A program made the translations under genes and the position numbers. The notes under the pieces were generated by a model that worked only from the letters and a program-made list of their open reading frames with translations, ran no database searches and was not told where the DNA came from. From assembly GCF_900103285.1 (NCBI RefSeq), contig NZ_FNGS01000009.1:1-64000 (forward strand): a stretch of DNA of 64,000 nt, written 5' to 3'. Positions 17,058-24,184 of this stretch are shown here, piece by piece; within the stretch, counting starts at the first letter, position 1; every line of letters begins with the position of its first letter. This stretch comes from Siphonobacter aquaeclarae. GTDB lineage: Bacteria > Bacteroidota > Bacteroidia > Cytophagales > Spirosomataceae.

Positions 17058-18398
17058 TTAAAGTCCATATGCGGCAGTAGCACGTTCGAGTTCAGCCAGG
17101 CGAAGCCAGATATCGTAGCGCGCCAGGGTAGTTTGCAGTTCAGCCGAGGTGAGCTGGGTCTGTGCATCGAGCAGTTCGATAAACGCAGCCGTATTTTCCT
17201 TGTAGCGCCGGAACATATCCCGGTAGTAGCGGCGGGCGGTTTCGACCTGCTGCTCGCGACTGCGGAATACTTCCTGTGCCGAGCGTACAGCATTCCGGGC
17301 AGTGAATACCTGGAGGTCGAGCTGGCGCTGTACCTGTTCGAGTTGCGTTTCGAGGGAATGAATTTCCTCTTGTTGCTGCCTGACTTTCAGCTTGTTCCGG
17401 TTACCGGCATAGAGAGGTATATCCAGCGAAATACCCAGGAGCCAGAAAGGGTTACTCTTCAGGTCGATGTTATTGACATGCCCCTGGGAGCCGAGGTCCA
17501 GCGCCGCGCCGATCTTCGGGGTACGGTACGATTGCTGAAGCTTCAGCATGGTCTGATTGATGGCCAGGGCATTGCGCAGTTTGTCGAGTTCCTCCCGTTT
17601 TGCGGATGAAGCGCTCCAGTCGGCCTCGGAATTGAGCAGCAGGGTATCGCTTTTCACGGGCGAAGCCAGGTCGCGGGTGAGGAGGTAGTTGAGGTATGCA
17701 GCCGCATTTTCGCGGGTGAGGCGGGCGGTGGCGAGATCGGCATCCATCCGGCCAATTTCGTTCCGGGACCGCACCAGTACCGTCGGATTCGCCATCTGGT
17801 TGTTGACGAGGGACTGGTTCACCCGCTGGCTTTCCAGCAGCAGCTTCCGCGCGTTCTCATAAATCGAAATCGCTTCTTCTGCCTTCAGGAAGTTGAAATA
17901 GGCAATCTTGATGTCTTTGACCAGCTCCCGCTTCACGATGACGATATCGTTTTCAACCAGACCGATCTGCTGTTGCCGGAGCTGCCGGTTGTAGCGGATT
18001 TCGGCATTCAGGATCGGCATGGTCGTTTTGATCCGGGTATCGTAAAAGTTTTTGGGGACGAGCTGCTCGCTGACGTTGGGAATAGGATTGGAGCCGGCGG
18101 GCGCCAATCCCGTTACGTAATAGAGCGGATTGATGATGTCGCCGACGGGGAAGGCGATCGTCCGGCCGCCCTGCGCCGTCGAATACGTAAAATTGAAGTT
18201 GACCGAGGGAAGAAAAAGTCCCCGTGCCTCTTCCAGGGCCAGCAGGCTTTTCTGAAGCTGAAAACCCTGCTGCCGGGTAGCGAGGTTGGCCTGAAGACCT
18301 TCCCGGATATACGCATCCAGAACGGGGCTTTGTGCCAGCGCTCCCGACGTCAGGAGACAAGCTGCCAGCATCACAGAGCCGTTTTTCAGGGATATCAT
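17058..18398 (-). CDS. TolC-family outer-membrane efflux protein
   Basis: 446 residues from ATG 18398 with signal peptide MISLKNGSVMLAACLLTSGALAQ. Two OEP repeats with long amphipathic helices are visible, the second ending in VFRSREQQVETARRYYRDMFRRY and FIELLDAQTQLTSAELQ, typical of TolC-like channels in Bacteroidota. It forms the outer-membrane exit duct of the tripartite pump. It is the first gene of the pump operon: a terminator lies just upstream (18442-18465) and a TetR-type operator at 18418-18434. A start at 18434 is excluded because it would place the operator inside the coding sequence and add residues before the signal peptide. Confidence 0.9.
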   Translation of the reverse strand: MISLKNGSVMLAACLLTSGALAQSPVLDAYIREGLQANLATRQQGFQLQKSLLALEEARGLFLPSVNFNFTYSTAQGGRTIAFPVGDIINPLYYVTGLAPAGSNPIPNVSEQLVPKNFYDTRIKTTMPILNAEIRYNRQLRQQQIGLVENDIVIVKRELVKDIKIAYFNFLKAEEAISIYENARKLLLESQRVNQSLVNNQMANPTVLVRSRNEIGRMDADLATARLTRENAAAYLNYLLTRDLASPVKSDTLLLNSEADWSASSAKREELDKLRNALAINQTMLKLQQSYRTPKIGAALDLGSQGHVNNIDLKSNPFWLLGISLDIPLYAGNRNKLKVRQQQEEIHSLETQLEQVQRQLDLQVFTARNAVRSAQEVFRSREQQVETARRYYRDMFRRYKENTAAFIELLDAQTQLTSAELQTTLARYDIWLRLAELERATAAYGL

Positions 18399-18417
18399 GT
18401 GAGAGATGTTTAAGGAA

Positions 18418-18434
18418 TGAACACTGTTTAGCAA
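18418..18434 (-). promoter_or_regulatory. Probable TetR operator in front of the tolC-MFP-RND operon
   Basis: TGAACACTGTTTAGCAA on the plus strand, containing the imperfect palindrome TGAACA-N-TGTTTA. It differs at 2 of 17 positions from the site in front of tetR (20526-20542), in the same orientation. On the minus strand a TTG is followed 19 bases later by TA, so the site would occupy the spacer of the pump promoter and binding would block transcription. Confidence 0.75.
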
Positions 18435-18441
18435 GGGGTGG

Positions 18442-18465
18442 AAAAAAAAGCCCGGACCTGGGCTT
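18442..18465 (-). terminator. Intrinsic terminator between the epimerase and tolC genes
   Basis: AAGCCC (18448-18453) pairs with GGGCTT (18460-18465) around a 6-base loop, and on the minus strand eight T follow. It closes the tetR-thioesterase-epimerase unit, so the pump genes need their own promoter. Confidence 0.75.
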
Positions 18466-18469
18466 GGTA

Positions 18470-19393
18470 CTACCGGGCAGCCTGTGCTGACAGGCGGATG
18501 CCTTCTTCGTACGACGTTGGCGTGAACTCGAATGCCTGTTCAAACCGGCTGCTGTCAAACACGTAAGGATGGTCGTATTGGTAGAGCATTTCCACGCTTT
18601 CTCCGATAATCGGGATGAACCAACCCAGACCGCGGAGCATCCATTTCGGCAGGGCGGTACAACCTGCCGGTCCGTTCAGTTCGCGGGCATAGGCGGCGGC
18701 GACTTCCCGGCCTGTCGGCGCCGGAGCGGCTGTCGGCAGGTGCCAGATTTTGCCATAGGCCGAATCGGGCGCGTTGCCGAGCAGGGCCGTCGCTCGCGCG
18801 GCATCAGGCGTGAAAATCAGGGAGTGTGGAAGATCGGCATTGCAGAACCATTGTGCTTTCTTCCCTTTTTTCAGGTTTTGGATAACGAGTGCATCGACGA
18901 AGCTGTTTGCCACATTCGGACCGTAAAAATCCGGCGCACGGGCGATGAGCGCCTGTACATTGCCTGCTTTCGCTTCCGACAGAATCCGTTCGGCAATCCG
19001 GGCGCGGACTTCCCCTTTTTTACTGACCGGATTGGCCGGGGTGTCTTCCGTCATCGGGCCGTCGACCAGCCCGAGCGCGTACACGTTGTCAAAAAACACG
19101 AGTTTCGATCCGTGCTGACGGCACGCCGCGAGTACATTTTCAATGACTTTCGGCCATTGTTCCTGCCAGACGGAGGTCTTGTATTCCAGTCCGGCTGTGA
19201 GGTAGGTAACCTCCGAACCGGCCACCGCGCCGGCAACCTGTGCGGCGTCGAGCAGGTTGGCAGCAACGAGCTCATCCGTCGGATTGACGGCTTTCGGGTT
19301 TCGGCCCACCAGGCGGAGGCGGGACGAATACGAGTTGAGGTAGCGGGCGAGCGGGGCAGATACGGCCCCGCCGGCGCCCAGAATGGTTTGCAT
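18470..19393 (-). CDS. NAD(P)-dependent epimerase/dehydratase family protein
   Basis: 307 residues from ATG 19393. The N-terminus MQTILGAGGAVSAPLARYL is the Rossmann nucleotide-binding loop of the extended SDR family. Further family words are VFFDNVYALGL and RAPDFYGPNV, which occupy the positions of the catalytic and substrate-side segments. The usual catalytic YxxxK is not clear in the expected place (the corresponding stretch reads PVSKKGEVRAR), so catalysis may be altered or it may be an atypical reductase. It is the third gene after tetR and the thioesterase, and may modify or sense a pump substrate. The longer frame to 19462 overlaps the thioesterase gene and is not preferred. Confidence 0.8.
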   Translation of the reverse strand: MQTILGAGGAVSAPLARYLNSYSSRLRLVGRNPKAVNPTDELVAANLLDAAQVAGAVAGSEVTYLTAGLEYKTSVWQEQWPKVIENVLAACRQHGSKLVFFDNVYALGLVDGPMTEDTPANPVSKKGEVRARIAERILSEAKAGNVQALIARAPDFYGPNVANSFVDALVIQNLKKGKKAQWFCNADLPHSLIFTPDAARATALLGNAPDSAYGKIWHLPTAAPAPTGREVAAAYARELNGPAGCTALPKWMLRGLGWFIPIIGESVEMLYQYDHPYVFDSSRFEQAFEFTPTSYEEGIRLSAQAAR

Positions 19394-19418
19394 GGCTGAT
19401 AGGGAAAGACGACTTTGT

Positions 19419-19871
19419 TTACGCTTGCCCGTTGGTGTTTCCCGCGGGCATACTCGTGGCAATCAGGTTCGAGGTGGCTTTCGTCAGGAGCCGCCCCGCT
19501 GCATCGTAAATCCTGCACTCGGTATGGACTACCTTCTTGCCCTTCCGGATTACTTCCGACCGGACATTGACGTGCTCGCCGGAGCGGGCGCCGAAGAGGT
19601 AGTCGACATTCAGGTTGACGCTCATGTAAAAATGATCAAGGTCGAGGGAAAAGACCGTCATCCCCATGACCTCGTCCATCATCGCCGCCGCTACGCCTCC
19701 GTGCAGTACGCCGGCCGGATTGCACATTTCGGGGCGGACGTGAAAGTTGACCGTAATGGTCCCTTCTTCGATATGCGTCAGCGTGCCGTCGAGCCAGCGG
19801 CCAAACGGCGAGGGGCTGTGGACCCCGAGTTTTTCTCCCACGCGGGACTGCAAGAGGCGGAACACGGACAT
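19419..19871 (-). CDS. PaaI-type hotdog-fold thioesterase
   Basis: 150 residues. The hotdog signature is seen as CNPAGVLHGGVAAAMMDEVMG (the HGG motif plus the acidic residue on the central helix, about residues 50-68), followed by the strand VNLNVDYLFGARSG. PaaI-like enzymes hydrolyse acyl-CoA thioesters; the acyl group here is unknown. The start lies one base after the tetR stop, so the two are almost certainly translated from one message. Placement behind an efflux repressor suggests a role in acyl-CoA or membrane stress, but this is inference. Confidence 0.87.
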   Translation of the reverse strand: MSVFRLLQSRVGEKLGVHSPSPFGRWLDGTLTHIEEGTITVNFHVRPEMCNPAGVLHGGVAAAMMDEVMGMTVFSLDLDHFYMSVNLNVDYLFGARSGEHVNVRSEVIRKGKKVVHTECRIYDAAGRLLTKATSNLIATSMPAGNTNGQA

Positions 19872-19872
19872 A

Positions 19873-20493
19873 TCAGGCTTTTATTAAGTTGATGAGATTG
19901 TCAATCGAATGGGTAACCAACTCGCGCAGGTCCAGTTCCTGCGGAAAGACGTCCAGCCGCCCGCGGATATGCAGCGAAGCCAGGCCGTGAACAAACGACC
20001 AGATCGACAGGGCCGTGACCATCAGGTCGTTCTGCCGGATCATTCCCTTGTCCATGTTTTCCTGAATCACCGCGCACAGCAGGTTGAAAACCCGGTTGCC
20101 GCAGTACCATTCATCTTCCGTCGGGTCTTTTTTCAATGCGTTGATCGGCGCCCGGGAGATAAACATCAGGTCGTACATCTCCGGGTTTTCTCCGGCAAAC
20201 CGCAGGTAGATAAATCCCATCTGCCGCAGTCGTTCCAGTGGATTTTCAATGGAAGCAAGGGTCTGCATCTGGTCAAACAGCTCGAAAAAACCGAGTTCGT
20301 GTACCGCAAAGAACAATTCGTCCTTGTCTTTGAAGTACAGGTATATCGTCGCAGGGCTGTACTCGATCCGCTCGGCAATGGCTCTGATGGAGGCCTTGTC
20401 GTATCCTTCTTCTATAAAAACTTCTTTTGCTTTCTCCAGGATCAGCTTGCGCATCTCATGCCGCTCCCGCTCTTTTCGCTCGGCAATGCCCAT
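19873..20493 (-). CDS. TetR/AcrR family transcriptional repressor
   Basis: 206 residues. The N-terminal helix-turn-helix is classical: ILEKAKEVFIEEGYDKASIR followed by AIAERIEYSPATIYLYFKDK (about 18-58). The C-terminal part is a divergent ligand-binding helical domain of the TetR_C type. It most likely represses its own gene and the tolC-MFP-RND operon: a 17-bp site upstream of its own start (20526-20542) recurs with two changes in front of tolC (18418-18434). The inducer is unknown but is expected to be a pump substrate. First gene of a three-gene unit. Confidence 0.92.
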   Translation of the reverse strand: MGIAERKERERHEMRKLILEKAKEVFIEEGYDKASIRAIAERIEYSPATIYLYFKDKDELFFAVHELGFFELFDQMQTLASIENPLERLRQMGFIYLRFAGENPEMYDLMFISRAPINALKKDPTEDEWYCGNRVFNLLCAVIQENMDKGMIRQNDLMVTALSIWSFVHGLASLHIRGRLDVFPQELDLRELVTHSIDNLINLIKA

Positions 20494-20525
20494 CGTTTCG
20501 TTGTTAATGATGGCTGTAAAACTAC

Positions 20526-20542
20526 TGAACAGTGTTTAGTAA
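20526..20542 (-). promoter_or_regulatory. Probable TetR autoregulatory operator
   Basis: TGAACAGTGTTTAGTAA, the partner of the site at 18418-18434, located 33-49 bases upstream of the tetR start codon. The symmetric core is TGAACA-N-TGTTTA. Confidence 0.72.
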
Positions 20543-20650
20543 ATAACCATTGTGCTTCTATTTTTTTTGAAATGGCGGAAAATCGGGATGAATGGCGGGT
20601 GTTTGACCTGTATCTGACCCAGCTTTTTCCAGACTTTTCGTCCCTAATCC

Positions 20651-20680
20651 TTGTCTTACACGCGGACTCGGCTACTTTTG
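20651..20680 (+). promoter_or_regulatory. Consensus Bacteroidota promoter for comA-dedA
   Basis: TTG at 20651-20653, then exactly 19 bases, then TACTTTTG at 20673-20680: a full match to TTG-N19-TAnnTTTG. Transcription would start near 20687, leaving a leader of about 22 bases before the comA ATG at 20709. It is the best promoter in the window. Confidence 0.88.
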
Positions 20681-20708
20681 CACTTTCTCGTGAAAGCAAT
20701 CGCTTATT

Positions 20709-21464
20709 ATGAATTACACTTTAAAGCAGATACCCGAGCGCACCCAGAAGCCGCGTCAGTCCGGATTAACGATGGCGATGGATAAAGGTCTAAGTATCAG
20801 ACAGACAGAAGATTTTCTCGACATCGCCGCCGATCATGTCGACATTGTCAAGCTGGGATGGGCCACTTCGTTCGTGACGCCGAAGCTGAAAGAGAAATTG
20901 AAAGTTTACAAGGAGGCAGGCATTCCGGTCTATTTCGGGGGCACGCTGTTCGAAGCCTTCGTCATCCGGGGGCAGTTTGACGACTACCGCCGGGTACTCG
21001 ACGAGTTCGGTCTGGAGTACGCCGAAGTTTCCGACGGGTCGATCGATATGCACCAGGAGGAGAAGTGTCAGTATATCAATACCCTTGCCAAACAGGTGAC
21101 GGTATTGTCAGAAGTAGGGTCTAAGGACGAGGCCAAAATCATTCCTCCCTACAAGTGGATTCAGCTCATGCGCGCCGAGCTCGAAGCAGGCGCCTGGAAA
21201 GTGATCGGCGAAGCCCGCGAAGGCGGAAACGTAGGTCTTTTCCGTTCTTCGGGTGAAGTCCGCCAGGGCCTGGTCGAAGAAATTCTCACGCAGATTCCCC
21301 CCGAAAATATCATCTGGGAAGCTCCCCAGAAGGCCCAGCAGGTCTGGTTTGTCCAGCTGCTCGGCGCCAATGTCAACCTGGGCAATATTGCCCCCCATGA
21401 GGTTATCTCGGTGGAAACCATTCGCCTCGGTCTCCGTGGCGATACGTTCAGCCTTTATCTGTAA
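20709..21464 (+). CDS. comA: Phosphosulfolactate synthase (ComA family)
   Basis: 251 residues, the normal length of the ComA/YitD family, a TIM-barrel enzyme that adds sulfite to phosphoenolpyruvate to give 3-phosphosulfolactate. Family words include SGLTMAMDKGLS, VDIVKLGWATS (about 45-55), PVYFGGTLFEAF (about 75-86), the acidic stretch EYAEVSDGSIDM and AREGGNVGLFRSSGEVR. In archaea this is the first step to coenzyme M; in Bacteroidota a sulfonate product is possible but not established. No comB or comC is nearby. It sits 22 bases behind a perfect promoter and 24 bases before dedA, so it is probably strongly expressed. Confidence 0.9.
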   Translation: MNYTLKQIPERTQKPRQSGLTMAMDKGLSIRQTEDFLDIAADHVDIVKLGWATSFVTPKLKEKLKVYKEAGIPVYFGGTLFEAFVIRGQFDDYRRVLDEFGLEYAEVSDGSIDMHQEEKCQYINTLAKQVTVLSEVGSKDEAKIIPPYKWIQLMRAELEAGAWKVIGEAREGGNVGLFRSSGEVRQGLVEEILTQIPPENIIWEAPQKAQQVWFVQLLGANVNLGNIAPHEVISVETIRLGLRGDTFSLYL

Positions 21465-21488
21465 ACACCCCGTTTTGAATCTTCTTCC

Positions 21489-22142
21489 ATGGAAATCATC
21501 AAAGCATTACTGGATTTTCTGTTGCACCTGGACCGATATCTCGATATCTGGGTGAACGAGTACGGACTCCTGACCTACGGCATTCTCTTTCTGATTGTCT
21601 TTGTCGAGACAGGCCTGATTGTGATGCCGCTGCTGCCCGGTGATTCCCTGTTGTTTGCTGCCGGCGCGCTCGCCGCCCGCGATACCAACGAGCTCTCCGT
21701 TCTTGTCATCATACCCCTGCTGATCGTCGCTGCGCTGATGGGGGATAACCTGAATTACTTTGTCGGAAAGAACTTTTCCAGTCTGATCAAGTCGCGGGAA
21801 CGCATCCTGTTTTTCAAGCGGGATTACCTGACCAAGACCGAAGAATATTACGCCAAATACGGCGGGCAGACGGTGATCATCGCCCGGTTTGTCCCCATCG
21901 TCCGGACGGTGGCCCCGTTTGTGGCCGGCGCCGGCAGCATGACCTACGGCCGCTATATTTTCTTCTGCATCGCCGGAGCTGTGTTGTGGGTAACCAGCAT
22001 TTCCCTGCTCGGCTACTTCTTCGGTAACCTCGAAATCGTCAAGAAGAACTTTGAAATTGTCGTCTTCGGCATCATCGGTTTGTCTGTATTGCCGATTGTG
22101 TGGGGGATTATTAAAGAGAAGTTTCTGAGTAAGGCGGCATAG
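21489..22142 (+). CDS. DedA family integral membrane protein
   Basis: 217 residues with the DedA/SNARE-associated (VTT) architecture: an amphipathic N-terminus, a hydrophobic segment (YGILFLIVFVETGLIVMPLL), the conserved FVETG and PGDSLLFAAGALAA motifs (about 37-60), the loop with ARFVPIVRTVAPFVAGAGSM (about 134-153) and further helices to the end. DedA proteins act in membrane homeostasis as lipid scramblase or proton-dependent carriers, exact substrate unknown. Probably co-transcribed with comA. Confidence 0.9.
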   Translation: MEIIKALLDFLLHLDRYLDIWVNEYGLLTYGILFLIVFVETGLIVMPLLPGDSLLFAAGALAARDTNELSVLVIIPLLIVAALMGDNLNYFVGKNFSSLIKSRERILFFKRDYLTKTEEYYAKYGGQTVIIARFVPIVRTVAPFVAGAGSMTYGRYIFFCIAGAVLWVTSISLLGYFFGNLEIVKKNFEIVVFGIIGLSVLPIVWGIIKEKFLSKAA

Positions 22143-22148
22143 GCTTTT

Positions 22149-22239
22149 AGTAAGCTTTAAGCGATAGGCTGTAGGCTATAAGCGGGAGAAAGGGCTCTGG
22201 AGCCTATCGCTTACGGCTTACAGCCTATTGCTTATCGCC
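22149..22239. repeat. Heptamer inverted array, family 2 (NNTARGC type), locus E
   Basis: Left arm of five heptamers: AGTAAGC, TTTAAGC, GATAGGC, TGTAGGC, TATAAGC (22149-22183). Right arm of five: GCCTATC, GCTTACG, GCTTACA, GCCTATT, GCTTATC (22202-22236), then GCC. Nineteen bases (22158-22176) pair with 22216-22234 with two mismatches. It fills the gap between dedA and aroE, which are in the same direction. Confidence 0.88.
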
Positions 22240-22255
22240 TCAAACCCATTTCACC

Positions 22256-23017
22256 ATGCACCTCTTTGGCCTGATCGGATACCCGCTGGGGCATTCCTTT
22301 TCGAAACGCTATTTCTCCGAAAAATTTGAGCGGGAGGGTATTTCTTCCGACTACCGGTACGAACTGTTCGAAATTCCGGAGGCGACGGAATTACCGGAGC
22401 TGATCGCCGCCAACCCGGATCTGAAAGGACTCAACGTTACGATTCCGCACAAAAAGGCCGTCATGCCGTTCCTGGCCGAGCTCGATCCCCTGGCCGAACG
22501 CATCGGCGCCGTAAACGTGATCAGGGTACTGCCCGGCGGCAAATTGAAAGGCTATAACTCCGACTACTGGGGTTTCCGGCTGTCCCTCGAAACCTGGGCG
22601 CCGTTTCTGCAACACCGGCCGACACATGCCCTGATTCTGGGCGACGGCGGTGCAACCAGCGCCGTACGCGTAGCTCTCGAAGACCTGGGTATTGCCTTTA
22701 GAACCGTCTCCCGGAAAGACGACCCCGCTTTCTTCCGTTACGAAGACCTGACCGAAGATATACTGGCTCAGTATACCCTGATTATCAACGCGACACCCCT
22801 CGGTACCTACCCGAAAACCGATACATTCCCGCCGATTCCCTACTCCTTCCTCACGGATCATCACCTGTTGTACGACCTGGTCTACAACCCGGAAGAAACC
22901 GTTTTCATGGCCAAAGGCCGGGAACAGGGCGCTGCCGCTCACAACGGCTACCGCATGCTGGAATTGCAGGCGGAGAAGTCGTGGGAAATCTGGGAAGGTA
23001 TGGAGCATGGGGCATAG
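22256..23017 (+). CDS. aroE: Shikimate dehydrogenase
   Basis: 253 residues, typical length. The shikimate-binding N-terminus GLIGYPLGHSFSKRYF, the catalytic lysine in NVTIPHKKAVMPFL (about 60-73), the GAVNVI motif, NSDYWGF and the nucleotide loop LILGDGGATSAVRVAL (about 125-140) are all present, as is INATPLGTYPKTD. It reduces 3-dehydroshikimate with NADPH in the chorismate pathway. The last residues (GMEHGA) are encoded by the first words of the family 1 repeat at 23002-23056, and the stop TAG lies inside that repeat. Confidence 0.93.
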   Translation: MHLFGLIGYPLGHSFSKRYFSEKFEREGISSDYRYELFEIPEATELPELIAANPDLKGLNVTIPHKKAVMPFLAELDPLAERIGAVNVIRVLPGGKLKGYNSDYWGFRLSLETWAPFLQHRPTHALILGDGGATSAVRVALEDLGIAFRTVSRKDDPAFFRYEDLTEDILAQYTLIINATPLGTYPKTDTFPPIPYSFLTDHHLLYDLVYNPEETVFMAKGREQGAAAHNGYRMLELQAEKSWEIWEGMEHGA

Positions 23018-23056
23018 GGCTTTCAAACCCCATGCCATCTGCCCTCTGCCCCCTGC
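23002..23056. repeat. Heptamer inverted array, family 1, locus B
   Basis: Left arm GGAGCAT, GGGGCAT, AGGGC (23002-23020); right arm CCCCATG, CCATCTG, CCCTCTG, CCCCCTG (23028-23055). The perfect core pairs 8 bases (23005-23012 with 23028-23035). It lies between the convergent aroE and ribD genes and supplies the final codons and stop of aroE and the last nine codons of ribD. Confidence 0.82.
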
Positions 23057-24063
23057 CATACCGTAAGCTCATCAACACCAACCCTTTCCCTCAATACCTG
23101 CTTCGCTGTAAAATGCGGGGCAGGTATTCCTTTTTTCAGGAAGGCAGGACTGCGGAACAGACGTATTTCGTCCCAGCAGCTTTCTGCAAGAAAGGATTCG
23201 AGCAGGCGTGTACCGCCTTCGACGAGTACGCTCTGGATATTCCGGGTTTTGAGGTCGGCAAGCATCGTCGTCAGCGACCAGTCAGACAGCGTAGCATAGG
23301 TTAGGTTTGGACCCGGTTCCCGTTCCTTTTCAGTGAAAACAAGGGTAGGCTGGCTGCCGTCGAATACGTGCAGGTCAGGCGGTAAGGAAAGAGTGCGGTC
23401 GGGTATGATTCTGAGCGGGTTACGACCCGTCCACGCGCGCACGTTCAGGCGGGGGTTGTCGGTTCGGGCGGTATGCGTGCCGACCCAGATGGCGTCTTCT
23501 TCGCTTCGCCAGCGGTGGACGAGGCGCTGTGCTAACGGCCCCGAGATGGGCACCGGCTGGTAATCGGGACCGGCCAGGAAGCCGTCGGCCGTCTGTGCCC
23601 ATTTCAGAATGACGTACGGCCGCTGCTGTTCGATCCAGGTAAAAAACCGCCGGTTCAGTTCCCGCCCTTTTTGGGCCAGCATGCCGGTTTGTACCTGTAT
23701 GCCGGCTTGTCGCAGCTTATTGAGCCCGCGCCCGGCAACCAGGGGGTTCGGGTCGTCGTTGCAGACGATGACTTCCTTAACGCCTTCCTGAACAAGGCGA
23801 TCGGCGCAGGGCGGCGTCTTCCCGAAGTGAGAACAGGGTTCGAGGGTTACATAGACTGTCGATTCCGGTAATAAATGGCGCTCGGTCACGCTATTCAGGG
23901 CGTTTACTTCGGCATGTGCCTGCCCGTATTGCCGGTGCCAGCCTTCGCCGATGATCCGGCCGTTGTGGACAATGACGCAGCCGACCATCGGGTTGGGGGC
24001 TACGTGCCCCTGGCCGAGCAGGGCCAGTTGCAGCGCGCGTTGCATGAACAGTTCATGATTCAT
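23023..24063 (-). CDS. ribD: Bifunctional diaminohydroxyphosphoribosylaminopyrimidine deaminase / 5-amino-6-(5-phosphoribosylamino)uracil reductase
   Basis: 346 residues. The N-terminal zinc deaminase domain shows HAEVNAL (about 50-56) and EPCSHFGKTPPCADRL (about 76-91) with the zinc-binding His and two Cys; the C-terminal reductase domain (about 145-340) has PYVILKWAQTADGFLA and SVLVEGGTRLLESFL. It carries out the second and third steps of riboflavin synthesis. The last residues GAEGRWHGV are encoded by the family 1 heptamer repeat. The start codon lies only five bases after a perfect hairpin with a T7 run (24069-24098), an unusual leader. No other rib gene is adjacent. Confidence 0.92.
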   Translation of the reverse strand: MNHELFMQRALQLALLGQGHVAPNPMVGCVIVHNGRIIGEGWHRQYGQAHAEVNALNSVTERHLLPESTVYVTLEPCSHFGKTPPCADRLVQEGVKEVIVCNDDPNPLVAGRGLNKLRQAGIQVQTGMLAQKGRELNRRFFTWIEQQRPYVILKWAQTADGFLAGPDYQPVPISGPLAQRLVHRWRSEEDAIWVGTHTARTDNPRLNVRAWTGRNPLRIIPDRTLSLPPDLHVFDGSQPTLVFTEKEREPGPNLTYATLSDWSLTTMLADLKTRNIQSVLVEGGTRLLESFLAESCWDEIRLFRSPAFLKKGIPAPHFTAKQVLRERVGVDELTVWQGAEGRWHGV

Positions 24064-24068
24064 AGCAC

Positions 24069-24098
24069 AAAAAAAGAGGATGTCGCGACATCCTCTTT
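24069..24098 (-). terminator. Perfect hairpin with T7 directly before the ribD start
   Basis: AAAGAGGATGTCG (24073-24085) is followed immediately by its exact complement (24086-24098); with a CGCG loop the stem has 11 bp. On the minus strand seven T follow and then GTGCT and the ribD ATG. It can end the lipoprotein transcript (stop at 24185), or act as an attenuator if ribD is transcribed through it. Confidence 0.8.
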
Positions 24099-24103
24099 CC
24101 CTT

Positions 24104-24176
24104 TTTTCTGTGTAGTCTGTGTTTTCTGTGAGAAAAAAATAATAGATCTCACAGAAAACACAGACTACACAGAAGG
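24104..24176. repeat. 28-bp perfect hairpin built from 9-nt words
   Basis: Bases 24106-24133 are exactly complementary to 24147-24174, with a 13-base AT-rich loop. Each arm consists of three 9-nt words of the form NNNTCTGTG (left: TTTTCTGTG, TAGTCTGTG, TTTTCTGTG; right: CACAGAAAA, CACAGACTA, CACAGAAGG). It lies between the His-rich lipoprotein gene and the ribD terminator and holds no promoter that I can recognise. Confidence 0.9.
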
Positions 24177-24184
24177 GTATTTGA

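Noticed and set aside
24064-24184. FMN riboswitch before ribD
   Set aside because: The gap consists of two simple hairpins; the multi-helix junction and conserved bases of the FMN element are absent and there is not enough room.
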